NCBI GenBank assembly: GCA_963844315.1
Contig: CAWJOC010000030.1
Location: 115,829-179,828 of the forward strand
Direction of reading: 5' to 3'
Source of the DNA: CAWAVN01 sp963844315
Lineage (GTDB): Bacteria; Planctomycetota; Planctomycetia; Planctomycetales; Planctomycetaceae
Length of the DNA: 64,000 nucleotides
The notes beneath the pieces are model-generated. The model was not told the DNA's origin, did no database searches, and saw nothing but the letters and a program-made list of their open reading frames with translations. This document shows positions 19,558-29,000 of this stretch, in pieces. The translations under genes and the position numbers were made by a program. Within the stretch, counting starts at the first letter, position 1. Every line of letters begins with the position of its first letter.

Positions 19558-20974
19558 TTACGGGCCGATCGACTGAAGTTGCCTCAGAGACTGGAGCGTC
19601 GTTTGCATGAGGCGAGTTTGCTTCTTCTGCCGTTTGAGGGCGGCGATCAAGTCTCGCGTCTGCGTGAGCGCCTCGGTCAGCGTGTCCCGCAACTTCTCGG
19701 CTTGTTCGAGCAGGGACGAGTTTGGGCCTTCTTCATGGTCCGCCCCGTTGGGCGCGTGGCCGTGGTCTGTGGTGTTTGGCTTCGGCATGATGTGGTCTGA
19801 TCTCCTGGGTTTGTCGGCCTGGGGTGTTGGCGGCGTTTCGGGGCTCGTGGACACAATCCGTGTCATGTCCGGTGCGGGCTTGATCGCTCCGTCCTTTTCC
19901 AGGACCGCCCAGACGTAGCTGCGCCGGTCGTCCCTGCAAAAGGCCGGAATCTCAGGGCCGCGAAAATGCACCTCTCGAAACCCCAGTGTCAGAGCGCGGG
20001 TCAAGAATTGCCGGTTGGTGTTGATGACGACGGGCTCTCCTCGGTAGCTCGATCCAGCGAGCACAAGCTCGGTCGGCGCGGGCTGATCTTCGGCTTTGGC
20101 CCGAATGGCGACGTGGCCGTTGAGATCGACCGTCACGGGAGCGCAGTGGTCCTTCCCGGCGGGGAGCCGAGTGATGGTCTCCATCAAGAACTCGGCGTCC
20201 GCGTCCGACAGGTGAAGCGTCGAGTCGGACTCGCTCCCCTCCGGGATGTGATCCTCGACGCGCGGGAACTTGGCCTCTTTCTCAATCCGCAGGTGGATCG
20301 TCCAGTTGCCTGCGCGGAGCGTGAGCCAGTCCTCGGACTTCCCGATCTCGACTTGGCTTTCGCCCTGAAGCTCCCGGCACGCAGAAGATCCGGCTCGCCG
20401 GGACAAGCACCTCGCCCGTCCAAGGGAGGGCAAAGCCCGACTGCACCAGCAACTGCTTGCCGTCCGTGGCCACAATCCGGCCCTCGTTCCGTCCCGGCTT
20501 CCCGGCCCTAAGCTGGATGCAGCCGAGAGCGTACCGCGTCGCAGCGGCATCCGTGGTGTCGACCGCATCCCGCAGCGCGGCGAGGAGTTCAGGGCCATGA
20601 GACTGCATTCGCTTCAGAATGGGAGGAAAGTCGGTGTCAGGAGTTTCCGCCGGGAACTGCACCACTTGCGGGATGCCGTGTTCCTGCCAGGAGAGAATGA
20701 CCTTATCACCGTCCACCAGCTCGAAGGCGACAGGATCGGCCTTTGTGCCTTCGCATCTTTTCAAAGCCTCGAAGGTCACTGCGAACTTGGCGTCGGACGA
20801 TGGACCTGGATCGAGATACTCGATGGAGGCGATGTCACTCTTGGCCCGGAGACAAAGACCGTCCTCACAACCCTGAAAATGCACCGGCGGATGGCGAGAG
20901 CGTGCCGAGAGTCCCAGCCCGCGACTGAACACCAGCCGGAGCTTGCGGACCAGAGACCTGGGAATCGTAATCAC
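19558..20974 (-). CDS. Sliding-clamp-like (DnaN-type) accessory protein (frameshifted)
   Basis: Start ATG at 20974 (MITIPRSLVRKLRLVFSRGL). The first ~190 residues include GRIVATDGKQLLVQSGFALP, LVPASRIF and FPAETPD, a pattern like the middle domain of DNA polymerase III beta ('A.DGHRLA'). A frameshift near 20395 moves coding to a second frame that runs to 19558: SQVEIGKSEDWLTLRAGNWT, KFPRVEDHIPEG (compare FPDY..VIP of clamps), VVINTNRQFLTRALTLGF. The last ~90 residues are a Pro-rich linker and a coiled coil (AEKLRDTLTEALTQTRDLIA). It is the last gene of the ubiquitin-like cluster, 86 bases after the small gene. Its fold assignment is inferred from motifs only. Confidence 0.55.
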
Positions 20975-21059
20975 GGTTCAAGTTCCTTTCATTCGAGGAG
21001 AAAACAGACAGGGGAAGACTGGGCCTTCGGGCGGGGAGGTCGATTCTTGAGCGTAGGCC

Positions 21060-21316
21060 TCATCGGCCTTGAATCGGTTCTTCATCCGCCGTGTCGCACG
21101 AGACGCTCTGCCCTTCGATCCGTTGCCCGGCCTCGTCGAGCAGGTCCACGAGGAAACCCTCAATGTCGTCAGCGTATACCGCCTCTCCAGCGGCGATGTC
21201 CTGGTGGAGATTGACCATTTGTTCGGCCTTCCGGGCCGCGTCGGCGCGTAATCCCCCACGATGCTGGCGACCTTCAGCCGCACGACCGCATAAATATGAA
21301 CGTCATACTTGGGCAT
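21060..21316 (-). CDS. Small conserved protein of the ubiquitin-like cluster (frameshifted)
   Basis: ATG 21314-21316 overlaps the stop of the E1-like gene (TGATG), so translation is coupled. The protein starts MPKYDVHIYAVVRLKVASIV. After a one-base indel in a G5 tract near 21257 it continues ADAARKAEQMVNLHQDIAAG, EAVYADDIEGFLVDLLDEAG and ends QGR, TGA 21060-21062. At ~86 residues, a beta-hairpin followed by a helix ('A..KAE') looks like a small alpha/beta fold. It is not recognised. Its place between E1 and clamp-like genes suggests an adaptor or target of the conjugation system; this is inference. Confidence 0.6.
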
Positions 21317-22002
21317 CAGACGGCCTCCTCGTCGGCGACAATCATTTCGCTGGCGAGGAGATTGAGGGCCACATCGCAGTCTAAGGGCAAGCCCCTGAGC
21401 CAGCGAGTGAATTGATGCACCATGAGCGCGGCGCAGAGATTCGCGACGTAGATCGTGCTCCGGGCCGTGCAGCGGCCCTGTTCGGCTTCCGCGGCGGGGA
21501 ACAGCGTCGCTCCGTAATGCTTGCGTTCCGATTCCGTGGAAGCGGAAAGCACCCGCAGCGTTTCGCCCAGCATCCTGCCGTCGGCCCAGAACAAGCAGCG
21601 TCCGCCCACGGTCCGCCAGATGGCTTCGCGGGCGGCGATCTTGTCCACGCAGCAGAACACGACCTCGCCGGTTTCGTAGCGGGGCCGGAAGCGGTCGGGG
21701 ATCGGCGTGACAATGATGCTGGGATCAATCTTGGTAATGGCCTGCGCCGTCGCCAGAACCTTGGGGAGGCCGAGATCACCATGCCCATAGCCCTGGGTCG
21801 TGATGTTGGTCGCTTCGACGGCATCGAAATCCAGAATCTGCAACCGGCGAACGCCGATCGCGGCGAGTTGCAGGGCGACTTGCCGGCCCACCGCACCCAC
21901 GCCGATGACCGTGGCGGTGAGATCGGCGAGTTTTTCCTGGGGCACGAGGTCCGCTTGCCGGGAGAACCGATCAGAGGGAGTTGAAGTCGTAAGGCTGGTC
22001 AT
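21316..22002 (-). CDS. E1-like ThiF-family adenylyltransferase
   Basis: 228 residues without break. Adenylation-domain landmarks are all present: Arg15 (DRFSRQ), nucleotide loop GVGAVG at 34-39, Asp58/Asp60 in ILDFDAVEATNI with Asn66, Lys81 and Asp120 (CCVDK). A probable thioester Cys178 sits in EQGRCTARSTIY, the loop used by ThiF/MoeB/UBA-type enzymes linked to ubiquitin-like modifiers. It would activate the C terminus of the small beta-grasp protein encoded at 23764-23984 with ATP and pass it to the E2-like protein. Its start overlaps the end of the E2/JAMM gene by 32 bases and its stop overlaps the next ATG, so the genes are tightly coupled. Cytoplasmic. Confidence 0.9.
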   Translation of the reverse strand: MTSLTTSTPSDRFSRQADLVPQEKLADLTATVIGVGAVGRQVALQLAAIGVRRLQILDFDAVEATNITTQGYGHGDLGLPKVLATAQAITKIDPSIIVTPIPDRFRPRYETGEVVFCCVDKIAAREAIWRTVGGRCLFWADGRMLGETLRVLSASTESERKHYGATLFPAAEAEQGRCTARSTIYVANLCAALMVHQFTRWLRGLPLDCDVALNLLASEMIVADEEAV

Positions 22003-23658
22003 AGAAGGTTAGGTCTCCTAAGTTGGGGTCGTCATAATCCAAAAAGGGAAAGCCGAACTCCTCCAGAAGGTCAGGGTTCTCCGCAAGAATTGCCGCATCT
22101 TCCGGTGAGAGTTGATTCGGAGAGCGAATCGGCGAAGGAGCGACGGGCCTGATGCAATGTTCGTATTCCCGCTCCCAATCCTCATGGTCCGCCGCCAGAA
22201 ACGGCGCGTCCCAAGCGATGGCCACCGGCACGAGGAGTTCCGCACCGGGACGACAACCGAACTTGAGCCGGGCATAGGTCTCGCCACCCTGCGCCAGGAT
22301 GAACATGACCGCCCAACTTAAGCCGTCAAAGGCGCGGGCGAAAGTTTCCTCGTCCGTGCTGCTGGGTTCAGCGCTGTTTCCAGGATGGGTATGGACCCAG
22401 ACGCGACCAAAGCGTTCCGGCTGTCGGCCACTGTCGATCTGCTCATCGAAGAAATCCGCCACGGCTTCATCCTCAAAGGCGACAGAAAACGCCGTGCAGT
22501 TTTGCCGGATGAGCCGGACGTCCTCGATCAGAAAGTGGTCGTGTTCGGAACTGATCCCAAACCCGCCCACTTCCGTCTGGCCCAGATCGCGGAGAAACAA
22601 GAGCTTGCTCCAGGCGAAGGGCGTGAACCGGAGCGTGGGAACGAACAGATCACTCCACCCCTGTTCCCAATGGTTCGGGTTCCTCCAGGAAGACGGGAAT
22701 CTCGCCCGCCCCCGCCAAGTGGCGTTTCGGATTCTCGGATTCTCGGCTTCGAGTTCTTCTTCGCGGATTTTTTCGCGGCAGTCACGGCAGCGTCCTTCCT
22801 CAAGACAGTGTTGGCAATAGTCCTCGCCGCAGCGATTGCAGCGGTCGGTGTAATCGGGAGCAAAATCGTTTTCGCAGTCCGGGCAAAAGACCGCACATTC
22901 ATCGCAAACCTCATCGCCGCTGATCGAACAGCGCGTGCCCTCATCGCTCGACAGGGAATATCCGCAGGCCACGCAGGACGTGCCGTCCCACGACTCCAGG
23001 TCCACATAGGCGCTGCCGGGGTTATAGGTTTCAAGCACTTGAGAGATGATCTGGAAGAAATCGCCCAGCCGGCCTTCATCGAGGGCCCGATTGATCGGGA
23101 CGGTTCCCTCGCCTTCGCAGAGGGTTTCGTTTCTCACGTGGGGATGCGTGCAATCGTCGTCGTTCGAGGCGGGATAGGGCTCGGTCGCAATGACCTTATA
23201 GTTCAGCGGTTCACTCTCGCCTTTGAGATCCAGTTCAACCCGAAACGCTCCCAACGACACGTATTCCAAGGTGATCGGCTCGGTAGTCACGGAGACCGTT
23301 TTGTGTTGGAGGTCGAGTTCCGCCTCGGCGAACTCATCCCGGAGTCCCAGGAACTCCTCGTAAAGGTTGCGGAGCGAGGGACAGGTGGGGGCCCGCTGTT
23401 GGTTCTCCCAAGTCAGCGTGCGAGCGATCGCCTTTTGCAGTTCGCTCAAGTGTCTGACGAGTTGGGGGCGGATGCGTTGGGCCGCCGCATGCCAACCCCG
23501 CCGGAGGGCTTTCTGGTAGAGCCGTGCGGATCGCTGGCAGAGCAGCCATTGGGATTCGGGCAGAACGGGAAGTTCGTCTTCTGAGAATCTAGGATTCGCT
23601 GACGCAGCACCACGGCCATGCGGATCACATCGCGTCGGTTGCCTTTCCGCTTTGTCAT
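21971..23658 (-). CDS. E2-like domain, Cys-rich zinc finger and JAMM deubiquitinase-like fusion (one frameshift)
   Basis: Start ATG 23658 (MTKRKGNRRDVIRMAVVLRQ), with AAGGTG upstream. One indel near 23585 joins it to the long frame. An N-terminal helical region (WENQQ...LYEEFLGLRDEF) precedes a UBC/E2-like domain: YKVIATEPYPA, then HPHV followed by LCEGEG. This matches E2 'HPN..(8-10)..C', with candidate catalytic Cys at codon 23117-23119. Next is a Cys-rich segment (CVACGY, VFCPDCENDF, CNRCGEDYCQHC, CRDC), probably two or three zinc sites. The C-terminal half is a JAMM/MPN peptidase: Glu in QTEVGGFG, then H-x-H-x7-S-x2-D in WVHTHPGNSAEPSSTD (22352-22393), complete. The protein thus joins conjugating, RING-position zinc and deconjugating modules. 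E2 and zinc-finger roles are inferred; the JAMM call is strong. Confidence 0.85.
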
Positions 23659-23763
23659 TCGGTCGCACCTTATAGAATGGGTTGATGCCCTCGAAAGCCA
23701 CGAAGGCTGCCGACGCGAACGCCGACAGCCCCCGTGGTCGTCAGGGCCTGAGAGATGGGTAAC

Positions 23764-23984
23764 CTAAGCCGCACCCTCGATCTTCCGCGGAGTGATCGAG
23801 ATGCGGTCGCCCTATTGGAGCACATAATCCGCTTGGACCGGGCCGCGATTCAAACGGATGAGATAGTCCTCGGGGCGACCGTGCGGGACCATCTGGTGGA
23901 ACAGGGCCTTGACCGTCGTGCCTTCGGGGATTTCCAGAGTGTCGGCGAACCCGCGCCGTTGTTGTTGATGGCGAAAACCTTCAT
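23764..23984 (-). CDS. Ubiquitin-like (ThiS/MoaD-type beta-grasp) modifier, with an internal stop and frameshift
   Basis: ATG at 23982-23984 gives MKVFAINNNGAG. After a missing base in a G run near 23948 the frame reads FADTLEIPEGTTVKALFHQM, VPHGRPEDYLIRLNRGPVQA and DYVLQ. It meets TAG at 23812-23814, then continues in frame GDRISITPRKIEGAA to the terminal TAG at 23764-23766. Length (~73) and pattern (beta strand, 'VPEGTTV..LF' helix, 'NR', 'L..GDRI.I.P') are those of ThiS/MoaD/ubiquitin-like proteins. The expected codon at the internal TAG is acidic, and one substitution would restore it. The C terminus GAA lies two residues beyond a glycine, so the adjacent JAMM protein could mature it to end in Gly. 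This gene lies immediately before the E2/JAMM and E1 genes. Confidence 0.75.
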
Positions 23985-24050
23985 GAGTTGACTCCAATAA
24001 AGTGATTGAGAATTGCGGTGATCAGACAAAGTGCGTGTCCAGATTGAGAA

Positions 24051-24245
24051 TCAGCCCGCGATCGCGGGGCGTTTCCGTTGGGGGACCAGGTTGACGAACC
24101 GCCGGGCTTCCAGTTCGTCCCATTCAATGGGCGGTTCGCACTCGCGGTCGAGGTCTTCGAGCGGCACAAAGCCGCGGCGGGTAATTTCGCTGACGGTTTC
24201 GCCGGTGGTGTGGGCCACGGATCGGTTGAGGTCCTGCTGTTTCAT
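24051..24245 (-). CDS. Small conserved protein heading the ubiquitin-like cluster
   Basis: A 64-residue unbroken gene starting MKQQDLNRSVAHTTGETVSE, followed by an RRGF motif and a helix around WDELEARRFVNL. Its form (N-terminal 'D..R.VA..TGE....I.RRGF') is seen in short planctomycete proteins of unknown function that accompany accessory operons. AAAGGAG lies eight bases before the ATG. It is the first gene after the hairpin leader at 24274-24300 and is followed 66 bases later by the ubiquitin-like modifier. It may be a small regulator or substrate; no function is claimed. Confidence 0.65.
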   Translation of the reverse strand: MKQQDLNRSVAHTTGETVSEITRRGFVPLEDLDRECEPPIEWDELEARRFVNLVPQRKRPAIAG

Positions 24246-24273
24246 TGCTTGCTCCTTTGAAGGGAAGACAAAG

Positions 24274-24300
24274 CGACCGCCCCACGCCGGAGCGGTCGCG
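24274..24300 (-). promoter_or_regulatory. Leader hairpin before the ubiquitin-like operon
   Basis: Read on the minus strand, a perfect 8 bp stem (GCGACCGC/GCGGTCGC) encloses the loop TCCGGCGTGGG. It lies 29 bases before the ATG of the first gene, with AAAGGAG between. A hairpin with the same loop TCCGGCGTGG but a different stem precedes the sigma-like gene at 38609-38630. Stem variation with loop identity suggests a selected RNA structure in the 5' leader. Confidence 0.55.
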
Positions 24301-24332
24301 TGGGGAGTGTGGAAACATGATTAGGTGCGGGA

Positions 24333-24382
24333 CGAATTGACGGAAAAAGACCTCTCTTCAAAAGGGTGCATTCTCCGTCAAT
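24333..24382. repeat. Inverted repeat upstream of the ubiquitin-like operon
   Basis: GAATTGACGGA and TCCGTCAATTC form 11 bp perfect inverted arms about 27 bases apart. On the minus strand the element contains TTTTGA followed by CTTTTTCCGTCAA; a similar TTTTGA plus CTTTCCGTCAA occurs upstream of the sigma-like gene (38691-38713). It may be a regulator site or promoter element common to both operons, or the end of the adjacent IS91-type remnant. Confidence 0.4.
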
Positions 24383-24519
24383 TCAAGAAACGGGCCGATG
24401 CGGGTTTTTGTCCTCAACGGGCTTCGGGTCAGGAACCAACCAGTTTTGTTCAAGCCATGTCCGTTCGGCATCCAGAGCTTCGGAACGACATGGAAAGCCC
24501 CCGGTCAAGAAACCGGAGG

Positions 24520-24950
24520 TGGTGTTGAAGTCCCTCGCCCGCTCTGTGGATCGCAGGGCGATTTCCAATTCGCGGCTGGTCTTTTTGGAGAATGGCGAGG
24601 TCACGTTTCAGTACAAGGACTATCGGCGTGGCCGCCGCCTCCGGACGATGACGCTGCCCGCTGAGGAGTTTCTCCGCCGCTTTCTGATGCACGTGTTGCC
24701 GCCGGGATTTCAGAAGGTGCGATCCTACGGCCTGTTGGCCAACGTGTCACGGGAAGAGAAGCTGGCTCATTGTCGAAAGGAATTGGCGGCCCCGCCCGCG
24801 AGAGTCACCCCCGATCTGCCGAATCTCCCTTCGGATGCCCCGGCTTGTCCGCAGTGTGGTCAGACCGACTGGAACTCGATCGAGTGGAAACCGTGCCCTT
24901 CGTTGCCGGGACGGCTTCGCTTGCCGATCCCCTGGTTGGATACCTCTTAA
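24520..24950 (+). pseudogene. IS91-family transposase, C-terminal fragment
   Basis: Residues RRAISNSRLVFLENGEVTFQ, YKDYRRGRRLRTMTLPAEEF, LRRFLMHVLPPGFQKVRSYG and LLANVSREEKLAHCRKEL are the conserved C-terminal region of IS91/ISCR-type transposases, which act through rolling-circle transposition with a catalytic Tyr. The zinc-finger and HUH/Tyr regions are absent: homology starts abruptly near 24525 and a C-terminal zinc-like 'CPQCG' follows. The frame upstream of 24520 has no similarity. This is a truncated element lying directly behind the ubiquitin-like operon, oriented away from it. Confidence 0.75.
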
Positions 24951-26044
24951 TCATGGCCCGGCTTACCTTTGTCAGCCCCTCTCGCCTTCCCGGTCACGTG
25001 CCGGGGCCGTCCTCCGTCCGCGCCGATCTCAGCGTGCCGGTCATTCCCCTGCGTCTCGATTCCCCAAACACGATTCCCTTCCTGTTTTTTTACAGGGTGG
25101 GCCGAGGGCATGTGGCCAAATCTTGGTGGCTCGGCCCAGAGGTGGTTTGGCGGATCTCTTGAGGGCGAGTGATTGTTCAAACAAACCCCATAACCACCTG
25201 CCACAAAGCGGTTCAGTTCAACGGGATTCTATCCAAACTGCCCCCTGAAACCTTTCCGCCGATCGTGCGCGTTTTGAGGGGCAGTTCGGATAGCATCCTT
25301 TACGTTTGGAAAAACCTTCTTCTGCGGACGTGTCGGGAGAAGCTGTGGGATGGAACGAGGCAGGGGGGAGCGAGTGCAGGTCTAGTGATGTGGGGTTGGA
25401 AACTTCAATTAGGGCGAAGTTTTACCCGCTCCGGCTAGAATCCGAGCGGATCGTGATGTTCTTTGTTGACCGCGTGACGAATCCCCAAAAGGATCTCGAA
25501 GCGATGCAACGTCACGTCGCGTTTTGGTAGAATCGACCGGCAAGCCACTCCGGGCCAAACTGCATTGGATCAAGTGAGAAATTTTTGGCATCAAACACAT
25601 GGCAATTCGTGGGCTTGTCCTAGGCAGTTTCACAAACCCTGCGGATTGGGAGACGCCAGACAATCCGTTCTGGCTCAGTGTGGATCGGCATGAATTGGCA
25701 CAAGTCGGGGTGCATCAACCTGAACACGAATCCTCGGGCTGCAGTGTGGTGGCCAACAAACAGATTCGAGTAAAGTGCGTGGTATGGGAAATTTGGGGTT
25801 TTGTCAGAATTTACAGGTTGAGTACACTACCCAAAAAATTCGCCCATTGAAGACAATCATCCTCTTCCTTGCAGGAAAATGGGCCGAATTTCGGGAAAAC
25901 GCAAAGTGCCGCGTCCTGCCCTCATCGTTTCTGACTCCATTGCGAGCGTCTCCACAAAAGGCTAGAGCTCTGCTCGCCTTGCCAATTCCAGCGTTTAATC
26001 GCTGTTTCTCCCAATTTTCGTTTTAACATCCTATAGGTGCCATC
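24951..26044. other. Gene-free stretch containing an inverted repeat
   Basis: About 1.1 kb with short unconvincing frames on both strands and lower GC than its neighbours. The only clear structure is an inverted repeat at 25224-25298 (listed separately). The last ~200 bases are AT-richer and probably hold the promoter of the giant surface-protein gene, but no specific -35/-10 pair is claimed. Confidence 0.5.
25224..25298. repeat. Imperfect inverted repeat, 21 bp arms
   Basis: Left arm GGATTCTATCCAAACTGCC (25224 onward) and right arm ending at 25298 match as reverse complements at 19 of 21 positions, separated by 33 bases. The structure could be a hairpin end of a mobile element (the IS91 fragment lies 270 bases upstream) or an operator. 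No flanking duplication was seen. Confidence 0.5.
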
Positions 26045-29000
26045 ATGTTGCTTATCAGTTGGCTGAATGAAGTTTTCCGCTCCCCGATTTCCCGCGTCAA
26101 GTCGCGCCGTAGTCCTGGCCGACTCCAGACAACCCCCCTCGTTGGACGCACGGAGCTATTGGAAGACCGGACACTGCTGGCGGCTGTGACGTTTATTAAC
26201 GACAACTGGGCCTTCGTCACCGATAATGAGCCAGCGATGTCCTCACGTCGGCGACACGGTCCGCAATGCCAACGACCCGATCGGCCCCGCGGGCACGATT
26301 CACCCGCATATGGTTCGGGGACCGTTGGAAAGCTTACGGCATCGTGACGACCGGCGACAGTTTACGGGAGCGTCCCGACGTCGGACGACATCAACGACGC
26401 CATCGCTGATACCGATATCGGCGGAACCGTGAACGTGCTGGAAGGGACCTACGCAGGCCTGATTACGATTAACAAGTCGATCACGCTCAACGGGGCGAAC
26501 GCGGGCGTCCATGCGGCCGTCGGGACCAGCACCACCGAGACGGTCGGCGTGTCGCGGTGCCGAGTCGATCATCACGGGCAGTGGGACCATTTTGATCGAC
26601 GCACAGGCCAACGACATCACGATCGACGGATTCCGGTTTGAAGGGGAGAACAAGCGGGCGATAAGTTCCATCCTATTCGACACCGACCGTCTGCACTTCA
26701 CCAACAACATCGTCGCCTTCACCAACAATTCCCAGGACGTCATCCTCCTCCAGGGCGGTAGCCGCTCGGACATGGTGTTCGACTTCAACGTGTTCCAGCA
26801 CAACGGGAGCGGGGCACATTCCAGCCGGAGGGGACGCCCACGAATCTCGACAACTGGCGGATTGCGAATAACCTGTTCAATGGCGAAGGGGGCGCGGTGT
26901 TCCAGGCAACAGGCGTTGCCTTCTCGGGGCTTGAGATTGTCGAGAACGAGTTCGACGGAACCGTCGGCGGGGTTCCGGGAACCGGGTCGGGCCTGAACAT
27001 GGGGAGGGCCGGCGATGTCTCGATCCGTGACAACTATTTCCACGACCTGTCCTTCACCAGCTTCCAAGTCGGCATCGTGGATGGAGAGATCCTCGGAAAC
27101 ACCTTCGAGCAGATCCATACGTTCCCAGGCGTGTTTGGCCAGGCGTTTGAACTGTGGGGCGGGCAATTCGGCACCACGGTTTCCAATAACGTGATGATTG
27201 CCAACAACATCATCCACTTCAACGACGTGGTCGGGGCCGCCACGCCCGACGCATGGGATTCGCCTTCGTGCGCCCGAGAGCGGCCTGGGCATCGATGCGT
27301 CCACCATCACCGTTTTTGACAATGCCTTCATTAACGGCGGCGTCCGCACGGATGCCTTTGCAACCCGGCACTTCGGCGATCAAACCACCGCGCTCAACGC
27401 CTCGGGAAACTTCTGGAGCACCATCGATGAGGATGAAATCCTGGCCTTGACCCAAGGCCCGACGGACTTCACGCCTTACTTGGTTAGCGGCACCGATACC
27501 GACTTGATGACCGCCGGGTTCCAGGGGGATTTCTCGATCCTCAACGTCACGGCACTCGGCGCACAGACCGGGATGACCGGGCGGGTTCAGGAAGGCGTGA
27601 ATCTGGTCGATAGCGACGGCGTCGTCAATGTCGGGGCGGGAACGTTCGAGGGCACGATCCTGATCACGAAGACGGTCGATCTTGTCGGCAGCACGGACAT
27701 GGCAGGCGACCCGACGACCACGCTCACCGCCAATCTTCCCGGCGGCGGGCCGTTGCTCACGGTTCAAGGCGCGGGTTTCACGGGCAGCCAGGACGTCAAT
27801 CTCAGCAACCTCAGCTTCGTCGGCAACGGGGCGGCCAACGTCGATAACGGAATCCTGGTCCAAGCCAGCACCCGACTCGACACACTCTCCGTCACAAACT
27901 CCAGCTTCACGAATTTCGACACGACTGGGATCAGCATCTTCGGCGACAACACGAACATGGGCATCTCAGCCCAGAACGTGGTGCTGACCGACCTGCAATT
28001 CACCAACAATGGCATCCAGGACATTGGCGGGGCCGGGGACATCAACATCTTCGAGTACAACGGCAATGCCGCGTTCAGCGACTTGGTCTTGTCGAACAGC
28101 GGGACCGGGGCCAGGCAAGGGATTCAATTCCGTGGCGTCGGAGCGGGCACTGGCGTCGGTGTCCTCCCGATGGGCACGGTGAGTTTGGACGATGTCGACA
28201 TTTCCGGCACCTATCGCACCACGTTCCTGGGCTTCCAACGGTATTCTAACGTCTCCACGCTGACGTTGAACAACGTGGAATTGGGGGCGCCAGCTCTCAA
28301 TTGACGGGAACGTTCGGGGCCGGTCTGCGGTTTGACACCGTCGGTTCGGGCACGATTGCAAGCCCCGCTACCGTGGATTTGGGCAACACCTCGTTCCGCG
28401 GTTTCACGGCTCCGAATATGGCCGGGGCGTTCGACATCGAATTCGCTCCCGACAATAACTTCGCTTTCCTCCGGGCCGATGCCAGCAACACCATCTGGAG
28501 CGGAACCCCGGCAATCGCCCTGACGGAAAGCGAGTTGTATGCGGTGGAAGATCGCATCCGGCATTACGTCGATGGGTTGAATGCGGGCAATGACCTTCAA
28601 AGGCTTCGCCGAAGTTCGCAACGGCAACGCCTACGTGACCGACAACTTCGGCGGTTCGATCCAGCGCGGCATTGAAGCCGTGGATGACGCGGGCACCGTG
28701 AATATCGCCACTGGAACTTACGCGGGCAATGTCGATGCCACGTCCACCGGAGCCGACAAGAGCGTCACCTTGTCTCCCGGAGCCAGCCCCGGGCAAGTGA
28801 CCATCATGGGCGACCTCACGCTCGATAGCAACGACACCTTAGACATCGAAATCGACGGCCTGGCGACACCCCCCAACTTCGACCAGTTCATCGTCACCGG
28901 GACGACCACGCTCGGCAACGCCGCCCTCGATCTCTCCTTCCTCTCGCTGGCGGCAGTGAGCGAAGAGTTGACCATCATCGACGGTTCTTCGCCGATCATG

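Noticed and set aside
22385..23584. A 399-codon open frame on the plus strand opposite the E2/JAMM gene.
   Set aside because: The minus strand carries a complete JAMM motif, zinc ligands and coupled neighbours. The plus frame has no motifs and is a GC-bias shadow.
26300..27349. A 349-codon open frame on the minus strand.
   Set aside because: Complement of the beta-helix region; no recognisable domain or ribosome-binding site.
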